A stretch of 64,000 bases of DNA from CBDDBU01 sp965226045 (GCA_965226045.1 CBDDBU010000024.1:124001-188000), one strand, 5' to 3'; positions 52,904-62,944 are shown, counted from the stretch's first letter. A program made the numbers and translations. Notes: generated from the sequence alone by a model not told the origin.

Positions 52904-55114
52904 CTAGAGAAAGGTGTAGGGGTCGATGTCCACCCGGACGCGGACCGCGTTCGGTATCTTGACGCGCTCCAGCCATGCCCGCACCACCGCCTGGACGTTG
53001 ATCGCCCACGTCGTCTTCAGAAGCAGGCGTTGGCGATGGCGACCGCGCAGCATGGCGAGCGGCGCCGACGCCGGTCCGAGCACCCGCGTGCCGGCGCCAT
53101 GGGGTGCGCGCGCTCCCAAGTCGCGGGCGGTCTCGCGCACCTGCGCTTCGCTCGGACCCGAGACGATGAGCGCCGCCAGTCGACCGAACGGCGGCATGCC
53201 CTGGGCGCGACGTGATTCCGATTCGCGCCGCAGGAACTGGTCGCGATCGCCGGACGCCAGCGCTTCCATCACCGGATGTTCGGGCATGTAGGTCTGCAGC
53301 AGCACGTGCCCGGGCCGCTCCGCCCTGCCAGCCCGCCCCGAGACCTGGTGCAGAAGTTGGAAGGTGCGCTCCGCGGCGCGTAGGTCGCCGCCGGCGAGGC
53401 CGAGATCGGCGTCAACGACGCCGATCGTGGTGAGGAACGGGAAATGGTGGCCCTTGGCGACGATCTGGGTGCCGATCAGGATGTCGATGTCACGCGCCGT
53501 CATGCGCTCGATCAGCGCCTCGGCTGCGTTTGGGCCCATCACCGTGTCGCTCGCCATGATGGCGATGCGGGCGCTGGGGAATCTCTCGGCCGCCTCCTCG
53601 GCCAAGCGCTCGACGCCCGGTCCGCACGCGGCGAGGCGGTCGGCGGCGCCGCATTCGGGACAGAGTTTGGGTGGTGCCGCCCCATAGCCGCAGTGGTGGC
53701 ATTGCAGCCGCGCGGCCAGCCGATGCTCGACCAGCCAGGTCGAGCAGTTGGGGCATTGGAGCCGATGTCCGCACGCCCGGCATAGCGTCAGCGGGGCGTA
53801 GCCGCGCCGGTTGAGGAATAGCAGACCCTGCTCGGACGCCGCGAGTGTGTCGTCGACGCGCGCCGCCAGCGCATCGCTGAGCCAACGCCCGCGCGGCGGC
53901 GGCGTCGCACGCATGTCGACAACCTCGATTGTGGGCATGGCGGCGGCACCGTGCCGCGCCGGCAGTTGCGCCAATTGATAGCGCCCGCTCGCGACATTGA
54001 CGGCTGTCTCGAGCGAGGGCGTGGCCGAGGCCAGCACGATGGGAATGCCGGCAAGATGAGCGCGGACGACGGCCATGTCGCGGGCGTTATAGACGACGCC
54101 GTCGGTCTGCTTGAAGGCGCCATCGTGCTCCTCGTCGACGACGATCAAACCGAGGTTGGAAAACGGCAGGAACAGTGCCGAACGTGCGCCGACCACGACC
54201 CCCGCCCGCCCCCGCGCGATCGCGCGCCAACTCCAGCGCCGCCGAGGCGGCGGGATATCCGAATGCCATTCGATCGGACGAACGCCGAAGCGCCGCTCGA
54301 AGCGGCCGAGCCACTGGGCGGTCAGGGCGATTTCGGGCACCAGAACCAACGCCTGCTTGCTGGCGGCGATGGTCGCCGCGATCGCCTCGAAATAGACTTC
54401 GGTCTTGCCGGCGCCGGTGACGCCATCCAGCAGCGTCACGCTGTAACCTCCGCCGAGCCGGGTGCGGATCTCGGCGACCGCGCGGGCCTGATCGTCGGAC
54501 AAAACGACACTGGGTCGGGTGAGGTCGGGCGGCGGCGCGGCGGGCTCGTCGATGAAGCTCACTTGCGAGAGCGCACCGGAGAGGACCAGCCCCTTGACGA
54601 CCGAAGCGCCGACCCCCGCCTCGCGGGCGAGTTCGGCCATGCCGCGCGCGAGCCCGTCCTCGCACACCGCTAGCACACGCCGGCGAGCGGGCGTCAGCTT
54701 TGCCGGTGGTGTTCCGGTGGGTCGATAGGCGATTCGTGCGCGCGGCGGCTCGAGCGCGTTCGGCGCCCGGAGCGCCATGCGCAAAACCGCGCCTCGGCTT
54801 GACAAGGTATAATCCGCCACCCAATCGACCAGCCGGCACAAGTCGTCGGGCAGCGGCGGACAGTCGTGACGGTGGAGGACCGTCTTGAGGCGCCCTTCGG
54901 GAACTTCGTCGGTGCCCTCGCCCCACACCACCCCGGTTACCGTGCGGCTGCCGAGCGGAACCCGCACGATGTCGCCTCGCCGCAGCTTGAGGTCGTCGGG
55001 GCCCCGGTAGTCGTAGGCGCTACTAAGCGGCAGCGGCAGCAGCACCTGGACGCGGGCCCGAAGTTCTGAAGGCCTCCGAGCGGGCGCGGTGGAACTGGCG
55101 CCGGAATCAGCCAT
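52904..55114 (-). CDS. priA: Primosomal protein N' (replication restart helicase PriA)
   Basis: A 736-residue helicase that restarts stalled replication forks. The N-terminal 3'-DNA-binding domain (VLLPLPLSSAYDYRGP) is followed by the helicase with Walker A DGVTGAGKTEVYFEAIAATI and Walker B LIVVDEEHDGAFKQ. Two zinc clusters lie within CRACGHRLQCPNC and CHHCGYGAAPPKLCPECG. Conserved TQIVAKGHHFP and GRAGRAERPG end the motor. It is divergent from fsa across 88 bases. Confidence 0.96.
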   Translation of the reverse strand: MADSGASSTAPARRPSELRARVQVLLPLPLSSAYDYRGPDDLKLRRGDIVRVPLGSRTVTGVVWGEGTDEVPEGRLKTVLHRHDCPPLPDDLCRLVDWVADYTLSSRGAVLRMALRAPNALEPPRARIAYRPTGTPPAKLTPARRRVLAVCEDGLARGMAELAREAGVGASVVKGLVLSGALSQVSFIDEPAAPPPDLTRPSVVLSDDQARAVAEIRTRLGGGYSVTLLDGVTGAGKTEVYFEAIAATIAASKQALVLVPEIALTAQWLGRFERRFGVRPIEWHSDIPPPRRRWSWRAIARGRAGVVVGARSALFLPFSNLGLIVVDEEHDGAFKQTDGVVYNARDMAVVRAHLAGIPIVLASATPSLETAVNVASGRYQLAQLPARHGAAAMPTIEVVDMRATPPPRGRWLSDALAARVDDTLAASEQGLLFLNRRGYAPLTLCRACGHRLQCPNCSTWLVEHRLAARLQCHHCGYGAAPPKLCPECGAADRLAACGPGVERLAEEAAERFPSARIAIMASDTVMGPNAAEALIERMTARDIDILIGTQIVAKGHHFPFLTTIGVVDADLGLAGGDLRAAERTFQLLHQVSGRAGRAERPGHVLLQTYMPEHPVMEALASGDRDQFLRRESESRRAQGMPPFGRLAALIVSGPSEAQVRETARDLGARAPHGAGTRVLGPASAPLAMLRGRHRQRLLLKTTWAINVQAVVRAWLERVKIPNAVRVRVDIDPYTFL

Positions 55115-55202
55115 CCGTTACACTCCGCGCACAATCGCGGTCTCCAACCGGCGTACTCGCACGCGGAGTCTCTTGTCCCCTTTCGTAGGAACTCGGACCC
55201 TC

Positions 55203-55865
55203 ATGAAATTTTTCGTCGACACGGCCGATGTCGAAGAAATCCGCGATCTCGCCGCGACCGGTCTGCTGGACGGCGTCACCACCAACCCCTCGCTCATCGC
55301 CAAGAGCGGTCGCGATGTCTTCGAGGCGTTGGCCGAGATCTGCGATCTGGTCGAGGGGCCGGTCAGCGGCGAGGTGACGGCGATCGAGCATGACGGCATG
55401 GTCACCGAGGGGCGGCGCCTGCGCGATATCGCCGATAACGTGATGGTCAAAGTGCCGCTCACCTGGGAGGGTCTCAAGGCCTGTCGCACCCTCAACCAAG
55501 CCGGCATCCAGGTCAACGTGACGCTGTGCTTCTCGCCAACCCAGGCCCTGTTCGCGGCCAAGGCCGGCGCCACCGTCGTCTCCCCGTTCGTTGGCCGGCT
55601 CGATGACATCAGCCAGGACGGGATGGCCCTGATTCAAGATATCCGCACCATCTTTGACAACTACGAGCCGTTGACCACCGAGATCCTCGTGGCCTCGATT
55701 CGCCATCCCATGCATGTGGTCGAGGCCGCGCGCATCGGCGCCGATATTTGCACCGTGCCGCCGCAAGTCATGCGGTCGCTCGCCTCTCACCCCCTGACCG
55801 ACAAGGGCCTGGACGCGTTCCTTGCGGATTGGGGGAGGACCGGCCAGCATATTCTTGAACAGTAG
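55203..55865 (+). CDS. fsa: Fructose-6-phosphate aldolase / small transaldolase
   Basis: A 220-residue protein of the TalC/FSA transaldolase family: MKFFVDTADVEEIRDLAATG, GVTTNPSLIAKSG, the Schiff-base lysine in NVMVKVPLTWEGLKA, NVTLCFSPTQALFAAKAGA and SPFVGRLDDISQDG. Family members are annotated either as transaldolase or fructose-6-phosphate aldolase, and the sequence alone does not decide. ATG 55203 is chosen from the conserved start; the open frame continues upstream to 55089. Confidence 0.93.
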   Translation: MKFFVDTADVEEIRDLAATGLLDGVTTNPSLIAKSGRDVFEALAEICDLVEGPVSGEVTAIEHDGMVTEGRRLRDIADNVMVKVPLTWEGLKACRTLNQAGIQVNVTLCFSPTQALFAAKAGATVVSPFVGRLDDISQDGMALIQDIRTIFDNYEPLTTEILVASIRHPMHVVEAARIGADICTVPPQVMRSLASHPLTDKGLDAFLADWGRTGQHILEQ

Positions 55866-55890
55866 CCAGAACACTGTTCGGACGTGAGCA

Positions 55891-56643
55891 GTGGCGGCAC
55901 GCACTGAGACAACCAAACCCGGTGGGGCGCCGAGCGGCGCCCGGCCTGAAAAGGTCACGGCCGCGGCCGTCGTCGCATACCTGCGGGCGCACCCCAAATT
56001 TCTGGCCCGCCATCCCGAACTCTTCGCCGATCTGACGCCGCCTGCCCATCGCAATGGGCGCAACGTCCTCGACATGCAGAGCTTCATCATCGATCGTCTG
56101 CAATCTCAGATCGACGAGGGGCGCGATCGCGAAGGCGAATTGGTCTCGGCATGTCGCGGCAATCTCTCCAGCCAGGGCCGGATTCACGCAGCCGTGCTCG
56201 TGCTCATGGAGGCGCGCAGCCTCGAGGAGTTGATCGAGACGGTGACCACCGACCTGGCTAATCTCCTCGATGTCGACGTGGCGTCGCTCTGCGTCGAAGC
56301 CTCGGAGGCGGATCAACTCCATGCCGACGGCCCAGCTCAGGGCGTGGCCGGAATTTTCATGCTCGAGCCGGGCGAAGTGGATGCGCGCCTGGGGCCCGAA
56401 CGGGACTGTCTCCTGCGCGGCGACATTATCGCCGACGGGCGCTTGTTCGGTGGCGGGGCCAGCCTCGTAGCCGCCGAGGCGCTGTTACGATTGCAGTTTG
56501 GCAAAGAAGGTCCGAGCGGGCTGTTGGCGCTCGGCTCGCGCGATTCCGAGCGCTTTCATCCGGGTCAGGGAACCGAGCTCTTGTCCTTTCTCGCGGCGGT
56601 GCTTGCCCTGTGCATCCGGGGCCGCTTAGCGGCGGACGGCTGA
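55891..56643 (+). CDS. DUF484 family protein
   Basis: A 250-residue protein of the DUF484 family, with VVAYLRAHPKFLARHPELFA at the start and a GAF-like region later (ANLLDVDVASLCVEAS, LLALGSRDSERFHPGQGTEL). The family nearly always precedes xerC, as here, where the two overlap or abut. The molecular role is not established. The start is GTG 55891. Confidence 0.9.
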   Translation: MAARTETTKPGGAPSGARPEKVTAAAVVAYLRAHPKFLARHPELFADLTPPAHRNGRNVLDMQSFIIDRLQSQIDEGRDREGELVSACRGNLSSQGRIHAAVLVLMEARSLEELIETVTTDLANLLDVDVASLCVEASEADQLHADGPAQGVAGIFMLEPGEVDARLGPERDCLLRGDIIADGRLFGGGASLVAAEALLRLQFGKEGPSGLLALGSRDSERFHPGQGTELLSFLAAVLALCIRGRLAADG

Positions 56644-56666
56644 CCCGGCGACGCCCGCAAGCGCCG

Positions 56667-57620
56667 ATGGCGCCGGCCGTGCCGGCCGAGGCGGCGGTAT
56701 TGGCGGCGCTCGGCGACTGGGAGGCATGGCTCGCGCTCGAACGGCGGGCCTCCGATCATACCTGCGAAGCCTACGTGCGCGACCTCCGCGCCTTCCTCCA
56801 ATTTCTCGCCCACCATCTCGGCGATAGCGTTCGCATCGACGATCTTCGTGGTCTGAGAGCCGCCGACTTCCGGGCCTATCTCGCCCGCCGCCGCGCGGAC
56901 GGGCTGTCGGCGGCCTCGCGGGCACGTGCCCTCTCGGCGATCCGCGGCTTTTTCGCCCATCTGCACCGTACCGGCACGCTCGTCAATGAGGCCATCGGGG
57001 GGGTACGGGCGCCTAAACTCGGCCACGGCGTGCCCAAGCCAGTCTCGGAAAGCGCGGCGCTGGCGATGTTGGCGGAGGTCGCCGTGGCGGGCGCGCGCCC
57101 ATGGGTCGCGGCGCGCGACGTGGCGATCCTCACTATGCTCTACGGCTGTGGACTGCGCATCTCCGAGGCCCTGGGACTGGATTGCGCTGACGTCCCCGAG
57201 CGTGGCGCGGATTCGCTGATCGTCTCCGGCAAGGGCGGCAAGGAGCGCCTGACGCCGTTGTTGCCGGCGGTGGTCGAGGCGATCGCTGCCTACCAGGCCG
57301 TCTGCCCCCACCCCCGGGGCCGGCGCGATCCGCTGTTTGTCGGCGTGCGCGGCGGGAGGCTCGATCCCGGCATCGTGCAGGCAACGGTGCGTCGGCTGCG
57401 CGCTAGCCTCGGGCTGCCCGATACCGCGACCCCACACGCGCTCCGCCACAGCTTTGCGACTCATTTGCTGGCCCGGGGCGGTGACCTCCGCACCATTCAA
57501 GAGCTACTCGGTCATCAATCGCTCTCGACCACTCAACGCTATACCGAGGTTGAGAGCGGGCACCTGCTCAAGGTCTACGCGGCCGCCCATCCGCGCGCCG
57601 CGCGCCGCGCGGGGAGCTGA
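56667..57620 (+). CDS. xerC: Tyrosine recombinase XerC
   Basis: A 317-residue site-specific recombinase that resolves chromosome dimers at dif with XerD. The SAM-like N-terminal domain (SDHTCEAYVRDLRAFLQFLA) is followed by the catalytic domain: first arginine in LYGCGLRISEALGL, lysine in VSGKGGKERLTPLL, HALRHSFATHLLARGG, and LGHQSLSTTQRYTEVE with the nucleophilic tyrosine. ATG 56667 is preferred; a GTG at 56610 would overlap the DUF484 end. Confidence 0.93.
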   Translation: MAPAVPAEAAVLAALGDWEAWLALERRASDHTCEAYVRDLRAFLQFLAHHLGDSVRIDDLRGLRAADFRAYLARRRADGLSAASRARALSAIRGFFAHLHRTGTLVNEAIGGVRAPKLGHGVPKPVSESAALAMLAEVAVAGARPWVAARDVAILTMLYGCGLRISEALGLDCADVPERGADSLIVSGKGGKERLTPLLPAVVEAIAAYQAVCPHPRGRRDPLFVGVRGGRLDPGIVQATVRRLRASLGLPDTATPHALRHSFATHLLARGGDLRTIQELLGHQSLSTTQRYTEVESGHLLKVYAAAHPRAARRAGS

Positions 57621-57624
57621 CCGG

Positions 57625-58423
57625 TCAGGTAGCGCCGAAGCGCACCGCCGAGAGCGTTGCGCCCATGATGACGTCGGCGAACACGCGCGCGCCTGGTTCG
57701 TGCCGGGCGGCGCCCGACGCAATCATTAGTGAGATTAGGTGTTCCTCGCGGGGGTGCGCTTCACGCGCCGCCGGCGCGGCTTCCCAGGCGGCCAAAGTGC
57801 GTTCGCGATCGTCGCCGGTGGTGGCGACCGTGGCGGCGATCCAGTCGTCGAACGCGTTGGAGGCGGCCGCCCCCTTTCCGGCCATTATGCCGCGCAGGTT
57901 GTGATAGCTGGAGCCGCTGCCGAGGATCAGCACGCCCCCTTCGCGCAGTGGTGCGAGCGCGGTGCCGAGTTGCTGGTGGAAGAGCGGGTCGAGATCCGGG
58001 CGCAACGATAGCGCGACCGTCGGGATATCGGCGTCGGGCGCCGTCACTTTGAGGGGCACGAAGACGCCGTGATCGAAGCCGCGGTCGCGGTCGAGGGTAG
58101 CGGCGATTCCGGCTCGCCCCAACAGCGCCTGGACACGCTCCGCGAGCTGTGGGGAGCCCGGGGCGGGCCAGGTAATCTCGTATGTCTCGGCGGGGAACCC
58201 ATGATAATCATAGACGAGCGGGGGGGGGGGCGGCAGCGGTCACGCGCACCGGGTCCGCCTCCCAGTGCGCGGTCGCGACCAGGATCGCCGTGGGCTTGTG
58301 CGAAAGCGCGGAGATCAAGCCCTCAAGCCAGGTGCGGAGCGCGTTCCACGCGTCGGGCGGCGACCATTCCATGAAGAAACACGGGCCGCCGCCGTGCGCG
58401 ATGTAGAAGGTCGGCTGGCCCAT
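57625..58423 (-). pseudogene. LigB/DODA-type extradiol dioxygenase, frameshifted at a poly-G tract
   Basis: The first frame (from ATG 58423) gives MGQPTFYIAHGGGPCFFMEW and AILVATAHWEADPVRVTAAA, with zinc-ligand histidines in AHGGG and TAHWE. After a run of 11 G (58220-58230, C on the coding strand) the frame is lost. The other frame continues LVYDYHGFPAETYEITWPAP, GFDHGVFVPLKV, GSGSSYHNLRG and EEHLISLMIASGAA. With ten G the two frames join into a protein of about 265 residues, the size of 4,5-DOPA-dioxygenase-like proteins. The tract may be phase-variable or a read error. Confidence 0.8.
58220..58230. repeat. Mononucleotide tract G11 in the dioxygenase gene
   Basis: Eleven consecutive G residues at the exact point of the frame break. 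Ten or thirteen would restore the reading frame. Confidence 0.85.
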
Positions 58424-58435
58424 GCCAGGAGTTTC

Positions 58436-59227
58436 CTAACTCTCTCGCCCGATGAATTCGATCACCGCATCGGCAACCGCTTGCGGTTGGTCGAGTTCCG
58501 CGAGGTGTCCAGCGTCGGCGATCACCGACGTCGACACATCTCCCGCGATGCCGGCTTCGAACTTACGCGCATATTTCAACGGAACCACCTGGTCCGAATC
58601 GCCCCACACCAGATGTGTCCGTTGCGTGATGCGCGGCAGTCGTTTTTCCAGTCCCGTGTCGCCGAGCGGCCAGAGGAAACGCGCCGCGGATTCGTGGGCT
58701 CTCGTTCGAATAACCTCGTTCTCCAGTTCGTCCTCATCCGCTTCGCCAGACGTTACCGAATCGTAGTTATCCGGATTGTTGCACATCAAGTTTCGAATAC
58801 GTCCCGGCCGTTGCGCGAATATGTCGGCCACCGGATCCGCCACGTCGAACAGTCCGAGCGGAGAAACCAACGTCAGCGTCTTGGCAATGCCTGGCCACGA
58901 CGCGGCTGCTTCGGCGGCGAGAGAACCGCCCATCGATACACCCATCAAATGGCAATCCGAGAGACCAGACCCTACCAACAGATCGTGGGTCGCCAATAGC
59001 CAGTCGAGGTGACTATCCATCTCAGCATGCAGCGTTCCGCCGCCGGGAAATCCCGGTGGTGACGGGGCGATGACGCGGTATTTGGCCGCGAGACAATCGA
59101 GGAACGGAGGCCAAGCGGTAAGGCCACCAATCCCCGCCAGGAAGCCGATCGTCGTTCCTGTTCCTTTCTCCCACACCCGGCACGGTTCTCCGTTGACCTG
59201 AGCGTACCGTGTTACGGGGGCGCTCAC
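58436..59227 (-). CDS. Alpha/beta hydrolase
   Basis: A 263-residue alpha/beta-fold hydrolase. The nucleophile is in LMGVSMGGSLAAEAA, the acid probably in VWGDSDQVVPLKYA, and the histidine in DAGHLAELDQPQA; the oxyanion region is FLAGIGGLTAWPPFL. GTG 59227 is chosen because it overlaps the stop of the upstream monooxygenase gene (GTGA), so the two are likely co-expressed and may act on the same compound. The substrate is unknown. Confidence 0.85.
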   Translation of the reverse strand: MSAPVTRYAQVNGEPCRVWEKGTGTTIGFLAGIGGLTAWPPFLDCLAAKYRVIAPSPPGFPGGGTLHAEMDSHLDWLLATHDLLVGSGLSDCHLMGVSMGGSLAAEAAASWPGIAKTLTLVSPLGLFDVADPVADIFAQRPGRIRNLMCNNPDNYDSVTSGEADEDELENEVIRTRAHESAARFLWPLGDTGLEKRLPRITQRTHLVWGDSDQVVPLKYARKFEAGIAGDVSTSVIADAGHLAELDQPQAVADAVIEFIGRES

Positions 59228-60462
59228 TGTCCGGGGATCCTTACGGGCGCGCGCTGGTCGGCCGCGACCGGTGTAGGCCACCAATGGTCTTCCCACTCGT
59301 CGTCGAACAAGTCCGTGAGCTGCGGCATTACCTTTTCGGCGAAAAGCCGCGTGTTGTACGTGGTGAGGTCCCGACCCATGTTGCCGAACTGCAACAGCAT
59401 CATCATGTGGCCGACGTTGAGAGTAGTGGCGACCTCGCGCAGACGCTCCGCGACCTCGTCGGGGGTGCCGGCGATAACGTACCCCGCGTCGAGAATGGAG
59501 TCGAAGTCGCGCGCGGTGCCCTGGGCGGCCGACGGCCCGCTTTGTATCTGGGACCTGACCCGGGCGCGGGTGGTCGCCTCGGTCCGGTAGCCGGGCGGGT
59601 TGGCGAACCGTGGGTCGAAATGCAAGCAGCGGTCGTAGAAATACTCCGCCGGCTCTTTGTAGAGTTCTATCGCTTCCTTGTGGGATTCGGCGACGCCGAC
59701 AAACTGAAGGAATCCCGCGCGGTAAGGATTGCGATCCTTGCCCAATTCATCCATCAGGTCCCAAAAGCCCTTCATGGTCGCCCGGCCCGCCTTGTATCCA
59801 TAATAGGAGAGGTACGCGTACACATAATCCAACTCGGCGCACCACCGCCACGTCTCGATCGAACCCCCACCCGGAACCCAGACCGGGGGGTGCGGCTTTT
59901 GCACCGGTCGCGGCCAGATATTGACGTATCGCAATTGGTTGAAGCGACCATTGAACGAGAACATTTCCTCTTCTTGCCACGCCCGCATGATGAGGTCGTG
60001 GGCCTCGAAATACCGCGCTCGCAAGGTGCTCGGGTTCTGGCCGTACGCGAAGGCCGTATCCATCGGCGTTCCGACAGGAAATCCCGCGATCAGGCGCCCC
60101 CCGGACATACAATCGATCATCGCCATTTCCTCGGCCACGCGCGTCGGCGGATTGTACAGCGCGAGCGAGTTTCCCATGATGCAAATGGCGCTTTTGTCGG
60201 TCAGCCGCGACAACGTGGCCGCGATAAGATTCGGTGACGGCATCAAACCATAGCCATTGGAGTGATGTTCGTTCACGCACACCCCATCGAACCCGACCTC
60301 AGCGGCGTACTCAAGCTCATCGACGAACTCGTTGTACATAAGGTGGGCGCGACCGGGGGAGAAGTAACGCGACGGAATGTCGACCCAAATAGAGGGGTTC
60401 TTTTCACGGAAGTCCTCTGGCAATTCCGTGTACGGCATCAGGTGAAAGAAAAGCATCTTCAT
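59224..60462 (-). CDS. LLM-class flavin-dependent oxidoreductase
   Basis: A 412-residue luciferase-like monooxygenase: MKMLFFHLMPYTELPEDF, GFDGVCVNEHHSNGYGLMPS, ICIMGNSLALYNPPTRVAEE, GRLIAGFPVGTPMDTAFAYG and PVWVPGGGSIETW. ATG 60462 has TGGAGG eight bases upstream. With the overlapping alpha/beta hydrolase and the dioxygenase next to it, the cluster looks like a catabolic unit for a ring or ester compound; that is inference from context only. Confidence 0.88.
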   Translation of the reverse strand: MKMLFFHLMPYTELPEDFREKNPSIWVDIPSRYFSPGRAHLMYNEFVDELEYAAEVGFDGVCVNEHHSNGYGLMPSPNLIAATLSRLTDKSAICIMGNSLALYNPPTRVAEEMAMIDCMSGGRLIAGFPVGTPMDTAFAYGQNPSTLRARYFEAHDLIMRAWQEEEMFSFNGRFNQLRYVNIWPRPVQKPHPPVWVPGGGSIETWRWCAELDYVYAYLSYYGYKAGRATMKGFWDLMDELGKDRNPYRAGFLQFVGVAESHKEAIELYKEPAEYFYDRCLHFDPRFANPPGYRTEATTRARVRSQIQSGPSAAQGTARDFDSILDAGYVIAGTPDEVAERLREVATTLNVGHMMMLLQFGNMGRDLTTYNTRLFAEKVMPQLTDLFDDEWEDHWWPTPVAADQRAPVRIPGQ

Positions 60463-60550
60463 GACGTTGGCCTCCACAGGAGGAGAATCGGTCGGGGTAG
60501 AGCGGACAAAAGCCGGATCCTCCTCGGCCGTGGAACGCTGGGCGTAATCG

Positions 60551-61774
60551 TTACTCTCCGGCCGCCGCTCGGGCCACGGGCTTGCGTGCCTGACTTGGCC
60601 ACACACGATCAATAATGCCAAGCGCGCGGTCGATGTCCGCCATGGCGTGGGCGCCCGAGACCTGCACCCGGAGCCGCGCAGTGCCCTCCGGCACCACCGG
60701 GAAGCCGAAGCCGACCACGTAAAGGCCTTCCTCCAGGAGACTCTGGGCGAGCGCGATAGCGGTACTCGTCTCGCCGACGACGATCGGGATGATGCCCGAC
60801 TCGCCTGCGATCGGTTCGATCCCCATGTTCGCCAATCCGCGCCGGAAATGACCCACCTTCTCGCGTAGGTCGGCGACGATGCCGGGATCGCCCTCGAGCA
60901 CCCTGAGGGCCGCCAGTGCTGCGCGACACGAGGAGGCTGGAATCGCGTTCGAGAAAATGTGCGGGCGTGAGAACTGGACCAGCGTGTCGATCGCGCTCGC
61001 CGGGCCCGCGACGAAGCCGCCAGAAATGCCGCTCAGGGTCTTGCCCAGGGTGCCGGTGTAGATATCGACCGCGTCCATCAATCCGTAGTGCTCGGCGATG
61101 CCGCGCCCGGTGTCGCCCAGCACACCGAGGCCGTGGGCGTCGTCGACGATCAGCGTCGCTTCGTACTTTCGGGCAAGCGCGGCGAGCTGGTCGAGCTTGG
61201 CGAGATCGCCCTCCATCGAGAAGACGCCGTCGCTGACGATGAAGCGGCACTCGGCGTCTGCGTGCGCGGCGAGCTTGGCCTCAAGGTCCGCCATATCGCT
61301 GTGTTTGTAGATCGCCCGCGTGACCTCGCGATGGCACAGGCGCACGCCGTCGATGATGCTGGCGTGGTTCAGTTCATCGGAAAGGATTACGTCGCCGGGC
61401 TTGGTGAGGGCGGGGAAGACGCCGTTGTTGGCGGCGAAGGCCGACGAGTAGCAGATGGAGGCCTCGACCTTGAGGAACGATGCGAGGCTCGTTTCGAGGT
61501 CGCGGTGCGCGGTGGTCGTGCCGCAGATGAAGCGCGCCGAGGCCGTGCCGGCGCCAAACTCGTCCAATCCCGCGTGAGCCGCGGCCACCACGTCGGGGTG
61601 GTTGGCGAGCCCAAGATAGTCGTTGGCGCAGAAGATCAGCGTGTCGCCGAGGCCCTCGATCGTTGTCACGGCCCCGGCCGGTCCGGCGAGGAATTTGAGC
61701 GTCTTGTAGCGGCCCTCCGCCCTGAGGGCTTGCAATCCTTGCTCGCACCGTTCGCCGAATTTGTTGCTGCTCAT
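60551..61774 (-). CDS. kbl: Glycine C-acetyltransferase (2-amino-3-ketobutyrate CoA ligase)
   Basis: A 407-residue PLP enzyme that cleaves 2-amino-3-ketobutyrate with CoA into glycine and acetyl-CoA, completing threonine breakdown. Family motifs are CANDYLGLANHPDVVAAAHA, GAGTASARFICGT, SDELNHASIIDG, LIVDDAHGLGVLG and the PLP lysine in YTGTLGKTLSGISGGF. The start is ATG 61774, overlapping the tdh stop, so the two enzymes are co-translated. Confidence 0.96.
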   Translation of the reverse strand: MSSNKFGERCEQGLQALRAEGRYKTLKFLAGPAGAVTTIEGLGDTLIFCANDYLGLANHPDVVAAAHAGLDEFGAGTASARFICGTTTAHRDLETSLASFLKVEASICYSSAFAANNGVFPALTKPGDVILSDELNHASIIDGVRLCHREVTRAIYKHSDMADLEAKLAAHADAECRFIVSDGVFSMEGDLAKLDQLAALARKYEATLIVDDAHGLGVLGDTGRGIAEHYGLMDAVDIYTGTLGKTLSGISGGFVAGPASAIDTLVQFSRPHIFSNAIPASSCRAALAALRVLEGDPGIVADLREKVGHFRRGLANMGIEPIAGESGIIPIVVGETSTAIALAQSLLEEGLYVVGFGFPVVPEGTARLRVQVSGAHAMADIDRALGIIDRVWPSQARKPVARAAAGE

Positions 61775-62826
61775 GCCGCTCTCCCTTGCATGCTCGCGAA
61801 ATCGAGGACGACCTTGCCGCAAGCGCCCTGGTCCATCAGCTGGAACCCCTTCGCGTACTCGCGAGCGGGCATCACGTGGGTGACCACCTTGTCCATCAGG
61901 TCCGGCGCCCGCAGCATGAAGGCCTCGACCTCGTACCAGGTCTCGAACATGCGCCGGCCCGTGATGCCGTGCAGTGTCAGGCCGCGCATGATGACATCCT
62001 CGCTCAGATTGATCTCGACCGGCCCCGGCGCTAGGCCCAGCAGTGAGACATCGGCGCCGTTGCGCGCATCCTTAAGCGCGGCGTTGATGGCGGGCCCATG
62101 GCCGCTCATCTCCAACACCGCGTCGGGCCGCCACTCGGTCGGGCTCTCGCGCCACCGCGCCATTGCGTCCAGATCGCCCGGGTCGAGCACGAGATCGGCG
62201 CCGATCTTCCCGGCCAGCTCGGCGCGGTAGGAGTTCGGTTCCTGCACGGTAATCGAGCGGGCGCCGTGGGCGCGGGCGATGGCGATGGCGAACAAGCCGA
62301 TCGCGCCCGCGCCCACGATCAGAACGTCGCGCCCGGTGACGCCGATTGCCGTGGCGGTGTGCATCGCGTTGCCGACCGGGTCGAACACGGCCGCGTGATG
62401 GTTCGGAATGTCCGGGTGCACCTTCCAGACATTGACCGCCGGCACCGTGATCGCCTCTGTGAAACAGCCGGCCCGGTCGACGCCAATGATCTGGGTGTTG
62501 GCGCACAAGTGCGCCCACCCGGTCCGGCACTGCCCGCAGTGCCCGCAGGCGATATGGCTTTCGCAGGAGACCCGCTCGCCAATCTCAATATGCCCGACGC
62601 CCGCGCCGACGGCGTCGACCTGGCCGACGAACTCATGGCCCATGGTCAGCGGCGGGCGGACCCGCCCGGCCGACCACCGATCCCACGTGTAGATATGATA
62701 GTCGGTGCCGCAGATGCCGGCCTTGGCCACGCCGACGCGCACTTCGCCGAAGCCGGGCGGAGGCGCCTCGGCGACCTCGCCGCCCCAAACCCCCCGCTCG
62801 GGCCGTTCCTTGGTGATGGCGAACAT
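61771..62826 (-). CDS. tdh: L-threonine 3-dehydrogenase
   Basis: A 351-residue zinc alcohol dehydrogenase-family enzyme that oxidises threonine to 2-amino-3-ketobutyrate. The catalytic zinc site is in AKAGICGTDYHIYTWD and GHEFVGQV, the structural zinc site in CGHCGQCRTGWAHLC, and the NAD-binding motif VLIVGAGAIGLFAIAIARAH. It is upstream of kbl with an overlapping start/stop, the classic tdh-kbl operon. Confidence 0.96.
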   Translation of the reverse strand: MFAITKERPERGVWGGEVAEAPPPGFGEVRVGVAKAGICGTDYHIYTWDRWSAGRVRPPLTMGHEFVGQVDAVGAGVGHIEIGERVSCESHIACGHCGQCRTGWAHLCANTQIIGVDRAGCFTEAITVPAVNVWKVHPDIPNHHAAVFDPVGNAMHTATAIGVTGRDVLIVGAGAIGLFAIAIARAHGARSITVQEPNSYRAELAGKIGADLVLDPGDLDAMARWRESPTEWRPDAVLEMSGHGPAINAALKDARNGADVSLLGLAPGPVEINLSEDVIMRGLTLHGITGRRMFETWYEVEAFMLRAPDLMDKVVTHVMPAREYAKGFQLMDQGACGKVVLDFASMQGRAA

Positions 62827-62944
62827 GAGCTGAACCGTCCTGGTGCGGCGATGATAGACGGCACCCGGTGGCCATCAAAGCTCTTTGCGCGCGAACTTGA
62901 TTGAGATCAATTGCGAGCGCGGCGGAAGACCCCATATCGTAGTG

